Positions 10,590 through 20,637 are shown, counted from the first letter of the stretch. The stretch is 64,000 bases of DNA from Sinomonas atrocyanea (GCF_030812675.1 NZ_JAUSTE010000005.1:1-64000); one strand, 5' to 3'. Numbers and translations: made by a program. The notes: a model not told the origin generated them from the letters alone.

Positions 10590-11423
10590 TCAGCGTCGGC
10601 GCAGCTCCCAGAAGGCCACGGCGCTCGCGGCCGCGACGTTGAGCGAGTCCACGCCCTGCCGCATGGGGATCTTCACGGCAAGGTCGGCGGCCCCGAGCGT
10701 CTCGGGGGCGATGCCCGCGCCCTCGGTCCCGAGCACGAGCGCGAGCCGGTCGATCCGGCGCGCGGCGAGCTCGTCGACGTCGACCGCGTCCTCGGCGAGC
10801 TCGAGGGCCGCGACGGTGAAGCCGAGCCGCCTGAGCTCCTCGATGCCGCCGGGCCAGGAGTCCAGCCGGCCCCACGGCACCTGGAAGACAGTCCCCATGC
10901 TGACCCGGATGCTGCGGCGGTACAGCGGGTCGCCGCAGCGGGGGCTGACGAGGACGGCATCGATGCCGAGCGCGGCGGCCGAGCGGAAGATCGCGCCGAC
11001 GTTGGTGTGGTCCACGATGTCCTCGAGCACGGCGACGCGGCGCGCCCCCGCCAGAAGCTGGGCGACCGGCACCGGGGCCGGCCTGTGCATCGCGGCCATC
11101 GCGCCGCGGTGCAGGTGGAAGCCCGTGATCTCCTCAAGCAGCTCCGGCGGCCCCACGAACGCCGGCACGTCCGGGTGCGCCGCGAGCACGTCCGCGAGCC
11201 CGTCGAGCCACTTCTCGGCGAGGAAGAACGAGCGCGGCCGGTGCCCGGCGGCGAGGGCCCTCCGGAGCACGCGCGAGGACTCGGCGATGTAGAGACCCTC
11301 GGCCGGCTCGCGCAGGAGGCGCAGGCGCACGTCGGTCAGGTCCGTGTAGTCCGCGATGCGCGGATCATCCGCCGAGTCGAGGCGGACGATCCGCCGCCCC
11401 TCCCCCGCCGGCGTCTCAGCCAT
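10590..11423 (-). CDS. TrmH/SpoU-family RNA 2'-O-methyltransferase
   Basis: This is a 277-residue SPOUT-fold methyltransferase with an N-terminal substrate-binding domain. All three SpoU motifs are present in the last 150 residues: motif 1 NVGAIFRSAAALG, motif 2 LVLGTEGAGI and motif 3 IPMRQGVDSLNVAAA. It transfers methyl from SAM to a ribose 2'-OH of rRNA or tRNA; the target base cannot be told from sequence. The ATG overlaps the end of the upstream permease gene by 8 nt, so it is translated as the last gene of a three-gene unit with the permease and ABC ATPase. Confidence 0.9.
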   Translation of the reverse strand: MAETPAGEGRRIVRLDSADDPRIADYTDLTDVRLRLLREPAEGLYIAESSRVLRRALAAGHRPRSFFLAEKWLDGLADVLAAHPDVPAFVGPPELLEEITGFHLHRGAMAAMHRPAPVPVAQLLAGARRVAVLEDIVDHTNVGAIFRSAAALGIDAVLVSPRCGDPLYRRSIRVSMGTVFQVPWGRLDSWPGGIEELRRLGFTVAALELAEDAVDVDELAARRIDRLALVLGTEGAGIAPETLGAADLAVKIPMRQGVDSLNVAAASAVAFWELRRR

Positions 11424-12213
11424 TGACGAGCTTGGCGAGCAGGTTCACGAGCGCGACGACGCCGAGGATCACGATCACCGTCCGCAGCACCACCGGCTTC
11501 AGGCGCCGGCCGATGCCCGCGCCGAGGAAACCGCCGAGCGTGGAGCCGACCGCGATGAGCAGGACCACGATCCAGTTGATGCGGTCGAACGCGAAGAGGA
11601 GGTAGGCCACGGCGGCGACGAGGTTCACCACGAGGCTCAGGACGACCTTGATCGCGTTGGACTGCTGGAGCGTGCCGTGGAAGAAGATCCCGAGCACCCC
11701 CATGAGCAGCACGCCCTGCGCCGCCGTGAAGTACCCGCCGTACACGCCGATGAGGAACACCAGCAGGTAGAGGATGAAGGGGACCTTCTGCAGGTCCGCC
11801 TGCTCGGGGGTGATGTGCTCGAGGGCCTGGCGGGCCTTGGCCCAGGCCGAGAGGCGGGGCTGGAAGATGACGAGGAGGATCGCGACGACGATCAGCACCG
11901 GGGCTACGAACCCGAACACGCTCTCCGGCAGGTGCAGGAGCAGGAACGCGCCGAGCAGGCCGCCCACGAGGGAGACCGGCAGGAGCTTCAGGAGGGTGCG
12001 CTTGGCGCTCACGGCCTCGCGGCGGTACCCGTAGGCGCCGGAGAAGCCCCCGGCCACCAGGCCCATCGCATTCGAGATGATCGAGTTGACCGGGCTGTAG
12101 CCGAGGGCCACGAGGACCGGGAACGTCACGAGCGAGCCGGAGCCGACGATCGTGTTGATCGTGCCGGCCCACAGCCCGGCGAGGAAGATGAGGACGTCGC
12201 CCCAGAACCCCAT
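11416..12213 (-). CDS. TauE/SafE-family sulfite/anion exporter-like permease
   Basis: This is a 265-residue membrane protein with about eight hydrophobic segments and the duplicated family motifs near the start of each half (AGTINTIVGSGSLVTFP and GVYGGYFTAAQGVLLMG). The family moves small sulfur-containing or other organic anions across the membrane; the substrate here is unknown. Its ATG shares one base with the stop of the upstream ABC ATPase (TGATG). Its end overlaps the methyltransferase gene. The coupling suggests one operon, but no shared function is evident. Confidence 0.88.
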   Translation of the reverse strand: MGFWGDVLIFLAGLWAGTINTIVGSGSLVTFPVLVALGYSPVNSIISNAMGLVAGGFSGAYGYRREAVSAKRTLLKLLPVSLVGGLLGAFLLLHLPESVFGFVAPVLIVVAILLVIFQPRLSAWAKARQALEHITPEQADLQKVPFILYLLVFLIGVYGGYFTAAQGVLLMGVLGIFFHGTLQQSNAIKVVLSLVVNLVAAVAYLLFAFDRINWIVVLLIAVGSTLGGFLGAGIGRRLKPVVLRTVIVILGVVALVNLLAKLVNG

Positions 12214-13052
12214 CACGCGCCCGGAGCGGCAGCTGCGCCGGCGGAGGCTAGGCCCTCCGTGGCCGCGCCGTCCTTGGCCGTCGCGGTGTAGCGGCCATCC
12301 TTGGCGCGCACGTCGAGCGGCAGGCCGAAGGTCGCGCTGAGGTTCTCCTCGGTGAGGGTCTCGGCGATGGGTCCGGCGGCCACGACCGTGCCCTCGCGCA
12401 GCAGGAGCGCGTGGGTGAAGCCGGGCGGCACCTCCTCGAGGTGGTGCGTGACGAGGACGACGACGGGTGCGGCGCCGTCCTGCGCGAGGTCCGAGAGCTT
12501 GTACACGAGCTCCTCGCGGCCGCCGAGGTCGAGGCCGGCCCCGGGCTCGTCGAGCAGGAGCAGCTCGGGGTCCGTCATGAGAGCACGGGCGATCTGCACG
12601 CGCTTGCGCTCGCCCTCGGAGAGCGAAGCGAAGACCCGTCCGAGGAGCGGGCCCATGCCCCACTCGTTCAGGAGCCGGAAGGCGCGGCGCTCGTCGTCCT
12701 TCTCGTAGCGCTCGAGCCACCGGCCGGTGACGCCGTACGCCGCGGTCACCACGACGTTGAGGACCTTCTCGCCCTCGGGGATCTGGTTGGCCAGGGCGGC
12801 AGAGGACAGGCCGATACGCGGGCGGAGCTCGAAGACGTCGACCTTGCCCATCGTCTCGTCGAGGATGTCGACGCGGCCGCTGCTCGGGTGCAGGCGGGCC
12901 GCGGCCAGCGAGAGGAGTGTGGTCTTGCCTGCGCCGTTGGGGCCCAGGACGACCCAGCGCTCCCCCTCGTTCACCTGCCAGTCGATGCCGTCCAGCAGCT
13001 TCTTCGTCCCGCGGACGACGCTGACCCCAGACAGCTGGAGAACATTGCTCAT
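12213..13052 (-). CDS. ABC transporter ATP-binding protein (stand-alone)
   Basis: This is a 279-residue single ABC domain with Walker A GPNGAGKTT, a variant signature LSEGERKR (Glu in place of the usual second Gly), Walker B LLLLDEPGAGLD and the His switch VTHHLEEVP. There is no membrane domain. The downstream TauE-like permease is not a known ABC partner, so the protein may act as a regulator or serve a permease elsewhere; it resembles YlmA/ModF-like lone ATPases. A GTG 4 codons upstream is possible, but a TAGTGT box 8 nt before the ATG at 13052 points to that start. It is divergent from serB. Confidence 0.88.
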   Translation of the reverse strand: MSNVLQLSGVSVVRGTKKLLDGIDWQVNEGERWVVLGPNGAGKTTLLSLAAARLHPSSGRVDILDETMGKVDVFELRPRIGLSSAALANQIPEGEKVLNVVVTAAYGVTGRWLERYEKDDERRAFRLLNEWGMGPLLGRVFASLSEGERKRVQIARALMTDPELLLLDEPGAGLDLGGREELVYKLSDLAQDGAAPVVVLVTHHLEEVPPGFTHALLLREGTVVAAGPIAETLTEENLSATFGLPLDVRAKDGRYTATAKDGAATEGLASAGAAAAPGA

Positions 13053-13060
13053 GGCCTCTG

Positions 13061-13066
13061 ACACTA
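13061..13066 (-). promoter_or_regulatory. -10 box of leaderless promoter (ABC ATPase)
   Basis: TAGTGT on the minus strand lies 8 nt before the ATG at 13052. The opposing serB promoter is about 65 bp away, giving two back-to-back leaderless promoters. Confidence 0.55.
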
Positions 13067-13127
13067 GTCCAGATACTTCGCCGTGGGCGAACCAACCCGG
13101 CCCGGCGCCGGCCGCGGAGGCGCTCGG

Positions 13128-13133
13128 TAGAAT
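13128..13133 (+). promoter_or_regulatory. -10 box of leaderless promoter (serB)
   Basis: TAGAAT lies 8 nt before the ATG at 13142 with no Shine-Dalgarno sequence. Box and spacing are the same as at the first gene of the window. Confidence 0.75.
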
Positions 13134-13141
13134 GAGGGCTT

Positions 13142-14023
13142 ATGCCAGCACACTTCGCCGCAGTCCTCCATGCCGTCACGCTGACCGACGACGACGCGGC
13201 CGCGGCCGCCCGGGTCCTCGAAGGTGCGGGGGCCGCCGTCGGACCCTTCGAGCGCCCCGTGGAAGCGGACGGCCGCTACACCGTGCTCACCGCGGACGTG
13301 AAGGCCGACGCCGGCCAGGCGGCGGCTGCGCGCGCCGCGCTCGCGGGGCTGGGGTTCGCCGCCGCGCTCGTGCCGGCCGGGGTGCGCGAGGCCGAGCGGA
13401 AGCTGCTCATCATGGACGTCGACTCGACGCTGATCCAGCAGGAGGTCATCGAGCTCCTCGCCGACTACGCGGGCAAGCGCGAGGAGGTCACGGCGGTCAC
13501 CGAGGCCGCCATGCGCGGCGAGCTCGACTTCGCTCAGAGCCTGCACGCGCGCGTCGCGACCCTCGCGGGCCTCCCGGTGGACGTCATCGCCAAGGTGCGG
13601 GACGCCGTCGTGCTCTCGCTCGGTGCCGAGGAGCTGATCCGGGCGTTCCACGCGGCCGGCCACGTCGTGTGCGTGGTCTCGGGCGGCTTCGAGCAGATCC
13701 TCACCCCCCTCGCCGAGCGCCTGGGGCTGGACCACTGGCGTGCGAACGAGCTCGAGGTGGCCGACGGGAAGCTCACGGGCCGGGTGCTCGGCGAGGTGGT
13801 GGACCGGGCGGTCAAGGAGCGGATGCTGCGCGAGTGGGCCGGCCGGCACGGGATCCCGCTCGAGCACTGCATCGCGGTGGGCGACGGGGCGAACGACCTG
13901 GACATGCTCGCCGCGGCCGGCCTCGGGGTGGCGTTCAATGCCAAGCCGAAGGTCCGCGCGGAGGCCGACGCCGCCGTCGACCTTCCCTACCTCGACGTGG
14001 TGCGCCACCTCGCGGGGGTCTGA
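13142..14023 (+). CDS. serB: Phosphoserine phosphatase
   Basis: This is a 293-residue enzyme that makes the last step of serine synthesis, hydrolysing O-phosphoserine. Residues 1-80 form an ACT-like regulatory region. The HAD phosphatase core has motif I DVDSTLIQQE (nucleophile D92, acid D94), motif II SGGFEQI, a motif III lysine (VVDRAVKERM) and motif IV GDGANDLDML at 247-256. These are the SerB-specific forms. It is a single gene with its own leaderless promoter, ending at a large inverted-repeat array shared with the convergent SDR gene. Confidence 0.95.
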   Translation: MPAHFAAVLHAVTLTDDDAAAAARVLEGAGAAVGPFERPVEADGRYTVLTADVKADAGQAAAARAALAGLGFAAALVPAGVREAERKLLIMDVDSTLIQQEVIELLADYAGKREEVTAVTEAAMRGELDFAQSLHARVATLAGLPVDVIAKVRDAVVLSLGAEELIRAFHAAGHVVCVVSGGFEQILTPLAERLGLDHWRANELEVADGKLTGRVLGEVVDRAVKERMLREWAGRHGIPLEHCIAVGDGANDLDMLAAAGLGVAFNAKPKVRAEADAAVDLPYLDVVRHLAGV

Positions 14024-14036
14024 CCCCTCACCGCGA

Positions 14037-14144
14037 CGCGCCAGAGACCCCACAACACAGCGCCGGAGACCCCACAACCTCGGGGAGGGGTTGTGGGGTC
14101 TCTGGCAGCTGCTTGCGGGGTCTCTGGCAGCTGCTTGCGGGGTC
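14037..14144. repeat. 22-bp repeats arranged as a large inverted array
   Basis: Two copies in one orientation (14037-14058 and 14059-14080, core CCAGAGACCCCACAA) are followed by a 10-bp G-rich spacer. Two and a half copies in the other orientation follow (from 14091, 14113 and 14135, core TTGCGGGGTCTCTGG). The two halves can pair to form a long hairpin. It fills the gap between the convergent serB and SDR genes and overlaps the SDR stop codon, so it may act as a bidirectional terminator. Confidence 0.9.
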
Positions 14145-14886
14145 AGGCCTGGAAGTGCCCCGCGCCGCCCACGTACTCGGTGTGGCCCGTCGACACGTCC
14201 GCGGTGGCCATCTTGGCGACCTCGGCCCCGAACTCCTCGACGGAGTACAGCTTTCCGGCGGCCTCGCGGCGGGACTCGATCGCCCCCGGGGCGGCACGCT
14301 CGAGCAGCGTGGCCGTGATGGTGCCCTCGATCATGTCGCCGGACACGACCACGAACGTGATCCCCTTCTCCTCGAGCCACGGGACGAGCTCGCGCAGGGC
14401 CGTCTCGCCGGCGCGCTTGGACCGGGCCACGGGCTCGTAGGCGTCCATCGTCTGGACGCTGTCGATGAAGTGGGCCTGGTGGCTCGTGACGAACACGACG
14501 CGCGAGCCGGGCTTCATGCGCTCGGCGGCGGCCTTCAGCATCGAGACCTGGGCATCGCGGTTGAGCCGGAGCGCATAGTCCTCGCCGAGGCCGGACTCCA
14601 TGCCGCCGGAGGCGTTGAGGACCAGGATGTCGAGGGAGCCGAACGCGTCCACGGCCGCCTGGGCGAGGGCGTCGACGTCCGCCTCGTTGGTGAGGTCGCC
14701 GCCGACCGCGATCGCGCGCCCGCCCGCGGCCTCGATCTCGGCCACCACCTTGTTGGCGCGCGGCGCCTTCTGCCGGTAGTTGATGACGACGGCGGCGCCC
14801 TCGCCGGCGAGGACCTTGGCCGTGGCGGCGCCGATCCCCCGCGACGACCCCGTGACGATCGCGGTCTTGCTGTCCAGGACTCCCAT
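14143..14886 (-). CDS. SDR family oxidoreductase with atypical active site spacing
   Basis: This is a 247-residue short-chain dehydrogenase. It has the cofactor loop TGSSRGIG at residues 13-20, an NASG motif and the catalytic serine region VTSHQAHF. The Tyr-Lys pair is YEPVARSK, with six residues between Tyr and Lys instead of three, so the catalytic arrangement is not the textbook one. The substrate is unknown. The ATG has a good AAGGGGAG site 5 nt upstream. It is alone on the minus strand between fabG and the repeat array; the last codons lie inside the repeat. Confidence 0.85.
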   Translation of the reverse strand: MGVLDSKTAIVTGSSRGIGAATAKVLAGEGAAVVINYRQKAPRANKVVAEIEAAGGRAIAVGGDLTNEADVDALAQAAVDAFGSLDILVLNASGGMESGLGEDYALRLNRDAQVSMLKAAAERMKPGSRVVFVTSHQAHFIDSVQTMDAYEPVARSKRAGETALRELVPWLEEKGITFVVVSGDMIEGTITATLLERAAPGAIESRREAAGKLYSVEEFGAEVAKMATADVSTGHTEYVGGAGHFQA

Positions 14887-14975
14887 GCGTGCTCCCCTTC
14901 GTCTGTGCGTCGGCCACTTTGTGTGACCCCGCCAAGTTTTCGGTGACTGCGCACCATCATGCCAGCCCAGAAGCG

Positions 14976-15013
14976 CACGGGCCGTTGTCGGATTCCTCCA
15001 ACAACGGCCCGTG
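14976..15013 (-). terminator. Terminator hairpin after fabG
   Basis: CACGGGCCGTTGT at 14976-14988 pairs perfectly with 15001-15013 around a 12-nt loop. It lies 30 nt after the fabG stop codon on the minus strand and upstream of the next SDR gene, which has its own ribosome site. Confidence 0.7.
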
Positions 15014-15043
15014 GCCCGCGCGCCGCGTGCAGCGAGGTGCGGC

Positions 15044-16435
<1,392 letters not shown>

Positions 16436-16439
<4 letters not shown>

Positions 16440-16690
16440 GCCTGTTCAGCCTCCTGCCTGGCGACTCCGAGCTCCCCCAGGCCCCGGTCTGCTCCCGCAA
16501 GGGATGCCGGGCGCCCGCGCAGTGGCGCCTGCAGTGGAACAACCCCAAGATCCACACGCCGGAGCGCCGCAAGACGTGGCTGGCGTGCGCCGAGCACCGC
16601 GACTGGCTCGAGGACTACCTGCGCACGCGCCTGCTCTGGCGCGAGACCCTGCCGCTGACGGAAGCACCCTCCTCATGTACCGATTCCTGA
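16436..16690 (+). CDS. Small conserved actinobacterial protein, possible zinc finger
   Basis: This 84-residue protein has Cys19, Cys24, Cys51 and His54 in the pattern C-x4-C and C-x2-H, which could bind zinc. It also has a W-N-N-P motif and an RRKTWLAC segment. Small proteins of this kind are conserved next to SURF1 in Micrococcaceae and are sometimes labelled acetone carboxylase, a name this sequence does not support. It overlaps the DUF3099 gene by 4 nt (ATGA) and the SURF1 gene by 16 nt, so the three are translationally linked. Its function is unknown. Confidence 0.8.
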
Positions 16691-17562
16691 TCTCCCGGCG
16701 GTGGCTCACCTACCTCGGGCTCGCCGTCGTCTTCGCGATCGCCTGCGTGCTGCTGAGCCGCTGGCAGATGGCCCGTCTCGACGAGGCCAAGGCGAACGTG
16801 GACCTCGTGACCCGGAACTACGACGCGCCGCCGGTCCCGTTCGCCCAGGCCGCCCCCGAGTTCGCGTCCCTGCCCTCCGACAGCGAGTGGAAGCAGGTCG
16901 CGCTGCACGGGTCGTACGACACCGCCCAGACCCGCGTGGTGCGCAACCGGCCCAATTCGGGCCAGCCCGGCTACGAGGTCGTCGTCCCGTTCAGGGTCGA
17001 CTCCGGCCAGACGGTGATCGTGGACCGCGGCTGGCTGCCGATCGGCAACAAGGAAGCCGGGCGGCCGGACTCCATCCCGGCACCCCCCTCAGGCGAGGCG
17101 ACCGTCGTCGTGCGGCTGCGCCCGAGCGAGCCCGCCCTGGACCGCGGCGCCCCGGACGGCCAGCTCGCCTCGATCGACCTGCCCGCCTACGCCCAGCAGC
17201 TGCCCTACCCCGTCCTCACGGGCGCCTACGGCATGCTTGCGAGCGAGAATCCCGCCCCGGCGCAGCCCGCGCCGGCCTCGCTGCCCAAGCCGGCGCCGGA
17301 CGAGGGCATGCACCTCTCCTACGCGCTCCAGTGGCTCGCCTTCGCAGTGCTCATGTTCATCGGCTTCGGCTATGCGGCGCGCCAGCAGGCCCGCAACGAC
17401 GCCATCGACGCGGCGGCAGAGGCCGCCGAGGCGCCCGATGCGTCGCCGTCCGAGGTCGCCGAGGCCGTCGCGCGGGCCGCACGCTTCGCGCCGCGCCGGA
17501 AGCGCAGGCCCACGGCCGAGGACGAAGAGGACGCGATCCTGGACGCGCAGGGCTTCCACTGA
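16675..17562 (+). CDS. SURF1 family cytochrome oxidase assembly protein
   Basis: This is a 295-residue SURF1 protein, which helps assemble the heme a3 centre of cytochrome aa3 oxidase. It has the expected layout: one N-terminal transmembrane helix (residues 9-25), a large extracytoplasmic domain with VRNRPNSGQPGYEVVVPF and VDRGWLPIG, and a second helix near residue 225 (LQWLAFAVLMFIGFGYA). A charged cytoplasmic tail rich in Ala, Glu and Arg follows. The start lies inside the previous gene. The ctaA and ctaB genes at 39-41 kb make the heme A it works with. Confidence 0.92.
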   Translation: MYRFLISRRWLTYLGLAVVFAIACVLLSRWQMARLDEAKANVDLVTRNYDAPPVPFAQAAPEFASLPSDSEWKQVALHGSYDTAQTRVVRNRPNSGQPGYEVVVPFRVDSGQTVIVDRGWLPIGNKEAGRPDSIPAPPSGEATVVVRLRPSEPALDRGAPDGQLASIDLPAYAQQLPYPVLTGAYGMLASENPAPAQPAPASLPKPAPDEGMHLSYALQWLAFAVLMFIGFGYAARQQARNDAIDAAAEAAEAPDASPSEVAEAVARAARFAPRRKRRPTAEDEEDAILDAQGFH

Positions 17563-18047
17563 TGCCGTACCACGCGGCCGGCGACCCGGACGCCGTGGGG
17601 CGCGTCCGTGCCGCCCTCGTCGCCGCGGGGCTGGCGGACACCGTGCGGACGTTCGACGACGAGGTCCCCACGGCCGCGGCGGCGGCCGGAGTGCTCGGGT
17701 GTGACCTCGGCGCGATCGCCAACAGCCTCGTGTTCGAGCTGGACGGCGCACCGCTGCTCATCCTCGCGAGCGGCGCCGCGCGCGTCGACACGAAGCTCGT
17801 CGCCGAGCGGATCGGCTCGGCCAGGATCCGGCGCGCCTCGCCGGACTTCGTGCTCGCGCACACCGGCCAGCGCGTGGGCGGCGTGGCACCCGTGGGCCAC
17901 CCCGCGCCGCTGCGCACACTGCTCGACACGCACCTTGCCGCGTATCCGGTCCTGTGGGCGGGCGCCGGGGACCACCGGTCGATGCTGTCGATCTCCTACG
18001 ACGACCTCGCCCGGGTCACCGGCGCGCGGGCCCTCGAGGTGCGGTAG
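17562..18047 (+). CDS. YbaK/EbsC family aminoacyl-tRNA deacylase-like protein
   Basis: This is a 161-residue protein with the YbaK/ProX fold: the conserved lysine in DTKLVAERIG, the VGGVAPVGH loop and the AGAGDHRSMLSI strand. Family members hydrolyse mischarged aminoacyl-tRNA such as Cys-tRNA(Pro); the exact substrate here is not determined. The ATG shares one base with the SURF1 stop (TGATG), making it the last gene of the DUF3099 operon. Only 6 nt separate its stop from that of the convergent ABC-F gene, with no hairpin between. Confidence 0.9.
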   Translation: MPYHAAGDPDAVGRVRAALVAAGLADTVRTFDDEVPTAAAAAGVLGCDLGAIANSLVFELDGAPLLILASGAARVDTKLVAERIGSARIRRASPDFVLAHTGQRVGGVAPVGHPAPLRTLLDTHLAAYPVLWAGAGDHRSMLSISYDDLARVTGARALEVR

Positions 18048-18053
18048 GCGCCG

Positions 18054-19655
18054 TCAGGCCAGCGTGATGAGGTCCAGGTAGTCCGCGCTCCACAGGTCCT
18101 CGACGCCGTCGGGCAGGAGGACCACGCGCTCCGGGTTGAGCGCCTCGACCGCGCCCTCGTCGTGGCTGACCATGACCACGGCCCCCTTGTAGGTCTTGAG
18201 GGCGCCGAGGATCTCGCGTCGGCTCGCAGGGTCGAGGTTGTTGGTCGGCTCGTCCAGGAGCAGCACGTTCGCGCTCGAGGCGACGATCGTGGCCAGGGCG
18301 AGGCGGGTCTTCTCGCCGCCGGAGAGGACCCCGGCGGGCTTGTCCACGTCGTCGCCGGTGAAGAGGAACGAGCCGAGGATCCCGCGGACTTCGGCATCGC
18401 CGAGGTGGTCCGGCGCCGCGCTGCGCATGTTCTCCAGGACCGTGCGGTCATGGTCGAGCGTCTCGTGCTCCTGGGCGTAGTACCCGACCTTGAGCCCGTG
18501 GCCCGGGACCACCTCGCCGGTGTCCGGGGTGTCGACGCCGGCCAGCATGCGCAGGAGCGTGGTCTTGCCCGCGCCGTTGAGGCCGAGGATCACGACGCGG
18601 GAGCCGCGGTCCACGGCGAGGTCGACGTCGGTGAAGATCTCCAGCGAGCCGTAGGACTTGGACAGCCCTTCCGCGGTCAGCGGAGTCTTGCCGCACGGCG
18701 CGGGCTCCGGGAAGCGCAGCGCGGCCACGCGGTCGGCCACCCGCTCGTCAGCGACCCCGGCCAGCAGCCGCTCGGCCCGCTTGGCCATGTTCTGGGCGGC
18801 AACGGCCTTGGTGGCCTTTGCGCGCATCTTGTTGGCCTGGTCGAGGAGCACCTGGGCCTTCTTCTCCGCGTTGGCGCGCTCGCGCCGGCGCGCGCGCTCG
18901 TCGGTCTCGCGCTGGGCGAGGTAGCGCTTCCAGCCCATGTTGTAGATGTCGATCACGGCACGGTTCGCGTCGAGGTGGAACACCTTGTTCACGGTCGCCT
19001 CGAGCAGGTCGACGTCGTGGGAGATCACGATGAGGCCGCCCTGGTGCGCCTTGAGGAAGTCCCGCAGCCAGCCGATCGAGTCGGCGTCCAGGTGGTTCGT
19101 GGGCTCGTCGAGGAGGAGCGTGTCCGCGCCCGAGTAGAGGATGCGGGCCAGCTCGACACGCCGGCGCTGGCCGCCGGAGAGCGTCCTGAGCGGCTGGTTC
19201 AGGATCCTGTCCGGGAGGGCGAGGTTCGCCGAGATGGCGGCCGCCTCGGCCTCGGCCGCGTAGCCTCCGCCCGCCAGGAACTCGGCCTCGAGACGGTCGT
19301 AGCGGGCCATGGCCTTGCGCTGGACCTCCGCGTCGTCGCTCGCCATGTCCGCCTGCGCGGTGCGCAGCTTGCGCACGACGACGTCGAGCCCGCGCGCCGA
19401 GAGGATGCGGTCGCGCGCGAGCTGCTCCATGTCGGGGGTCCGGGGGTCCTGCGGGAGGTAGCCGATCTCGCCGGCCCGGGTCACGGTCCCTGCAGCGGGC
19501 AGGCCCTCCCCCGCGAGCACGCGGGTGAGCGTCGTCTTGCCCGCCCCGTTGCGTCCCACGAGCCCGATCTTGTCCCCCTTGTCGATCCGGAAGCTCACCT
19601 CGTCCATGAGGAGGCGTGCGCCGGCGCGCAGTTCGAGGTTGGAGACAGTGATCAC
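18054..19655 (-). CDS. ABC-F family ATPase (ribosome-associated)
   Basis: This is a 533-residue protein with two ABC domains and no membrane part, the ABC-F layout. The Walker A motifs are GRNGAGKTT (near residue 34) and GLNGAGKTT (near 355). The signatures are LSGGQRRR and LSGGEKTR, and the Walker B motifs are LLLDEPTNHLD and LLLDEPTNNLD. The linker between domains is long, basic and coiled (RRRERANAEKKAQ). ABC-F proteins bind the ribosomal E site and act in translation or antibiotic protection; the subfamily is closest to the EttA/Uup-like housekeeping type by appearance. A GTG start is used. No leader peptide for antibiotic induction is visible. Confidence 0.93.
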   Translation of the reverse strand: MITVSNLELRAGARLLMDEVSFRIDKGDKIGLVGRNGAGKTTLTRVLAGEGLPAAGTVTRAGEIGYLPQDPRTPDMEQLARDRILSARGLDVVVRKLRTAQADMASDDAEVQRKAMARYDRLEAEFLAGGGYAAEAEAAAISANLALPDRILNQPLRTLSGGQRRRVELARILYSGADTLLLDEPTNHLDADSIGWLRDFLKAHQGGLIVISHDVDLLEATVNKVFHLDANRAVIDIYNMGWKRYLAQRETDERARRRERANAEKKAQVLLDQANKMRAKATKAVAAQNMAKRAERLLAGVADERVADRVAALRFPEPAPCGKTPLTAEGLSKSYGSLEIFTDVDLAVDRGSRVVILGLNGAGKTTLLRMLAGVDTPDTGEVVPGHGLKVGYYAQEHETLDHDRTVLENMRSAAPDHLGDAEVRGILGSFLFTGDDVDKPAGVLSGGEKTRLALATIVASSANVLLLDEPTNNLDPASRREILGALKTYKGAVVMVSHDEGAVEALNPERVVLLPDGVEDLWSADYLDLITLA

Positions 19656-19698
19656 TTCGGCAGGGGCCTTTCAGGGGGAGGCGGCCCGGACGTGGGCC

Positions 19699-20637
19699 TC
19701 ATCCCATGGTATCGGCCCTGGCGGGCTCCTCCTGACGCGCCGCGAGCCGCTCCCGCTGGGGCACGACCACGTACTTCGGATCGAGGGTGGAGGCACGGCC
19801 GGCCTCGAAGATCCCGAAGCGGAGCAGCGCCGATCCTGCGGCCACGGCGAGGCCGCTCAGCGCGCTCACGGCGCGCGACGACCGGCCGCCGAGGGCCAGG
19901 CCGACGGCTCCGCCCACGGTGAAGGCCTTCGACAGCCGCAGCAGGGTCCCCGCGCGGCCCTCGTGGAAGGTCTCGGCGGAGAGCTTCCCACTGCGTTCCA
20001 TCGCGAGGCTCACCGCGGTCTCCACGGCCGCGCCGCCGATCGCCATCCGCCGCGCCGGGCCCGCCTCGGCCAGGGGCGCGAGGGCCGCCGCGAGGCCCCC
20101 GGCCGAGGCCGCCGCGGACCCTGCGAACACGAACGGCATCACGGCGTGGGCGTCATGCCACGTGGGGACCGCCGTGTCGGAGACGAGCACCGCGGTGTAG
20201 GTCGCCACGGCCGAGCCGGTCAGGGCCGCGCCGAGACCGGCGGCCTTGCCAGCGCGCGGGAAGATGCCGAGGACGCTGGCGGCCGCGCTCGCGCCCGCGA
20301 GCGGCCCGTAGGCGGAGAGGATCCAGGAGCCGACGCTCATGGGCGAGGTGGGCTTGGCGACCCGGAGCATGTTGACGAAGCGCTCCGGACGCCCCAGGTC
20401 GTGCACGAGGGCGACGACGGAGGCCGAGATCGCGGTGAGGGCGGTGAGCTTCGCGGCACGTTCGAGGCGGGGCCGGTCCGTGTGCTGGGCGCCCGCGGCC
20501 AGGATGGAGGACGCTCCCGCGAGGCCGCCAGCGAAGATGTAGCCGGCGATGTCCAGCGCCTCCCAGGTCGGTTCCTTGAGGATGGGGCGCCCGTAGTACG
20601 AGGTGAACTCCTCGGTGCGCCGGCGGCGCGGGCTCAC
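19699..20637 (-). CDS. nrfD: NrfD-like membrane anchor subunit of formate dehydrogenase
   Basis: This is a 312-residue polytopic membrane protein with about eight hydrophobic helices, including the family motif VHDLGRPERFVNMLRV. It is the quinone-binding anchor of a molybdoenzyme complex. It starts FTSYYGRPILKEPTWE, a typical NrfD start in actinobacterial formate dehydrogenase operons. The GTG start overlaps the stop of the Fe-S subunit gene by 4 nt (GTGA), making it the third gene of the operon. It should pass electrons from the Fe-S subunit to menaquinone. Confidence 0.88.
   Translation of the reverse strand: MSPRRRRTEEFTSYYGRPILKEPTWEALDIAGYIFAGGLAGASSILAAGAQHTDRPRLERAAKLTALTAISASVVALVHDLGRPERFVNMLRVAKPTSPMSVGSWILSAYGPLAGASAAASVLGIFPRAGKAAGLGAALTGSAVATYTAVLVSDTAVPTWHDAHAVMPFVFAGSAAASAGGLAAALAPLAEAGPARRMAIGGAAVETAVSLAMERSGKLSAETFHEGRAGTLLRLSKAFTVGGAVGLALGGRSSRAVSALSGLAVAAGSALLRFGIFEAGRASTLDPKYVVVPQRERLAARQEEPARADTMG

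Noticed and set aside
18054-19655. Antibiotic-inducible leader peptide before the ABC-F gene
   Set aside because: Only about 40 nt separate it from the NrfD gene and no short coding frame with a hairpin is visible.
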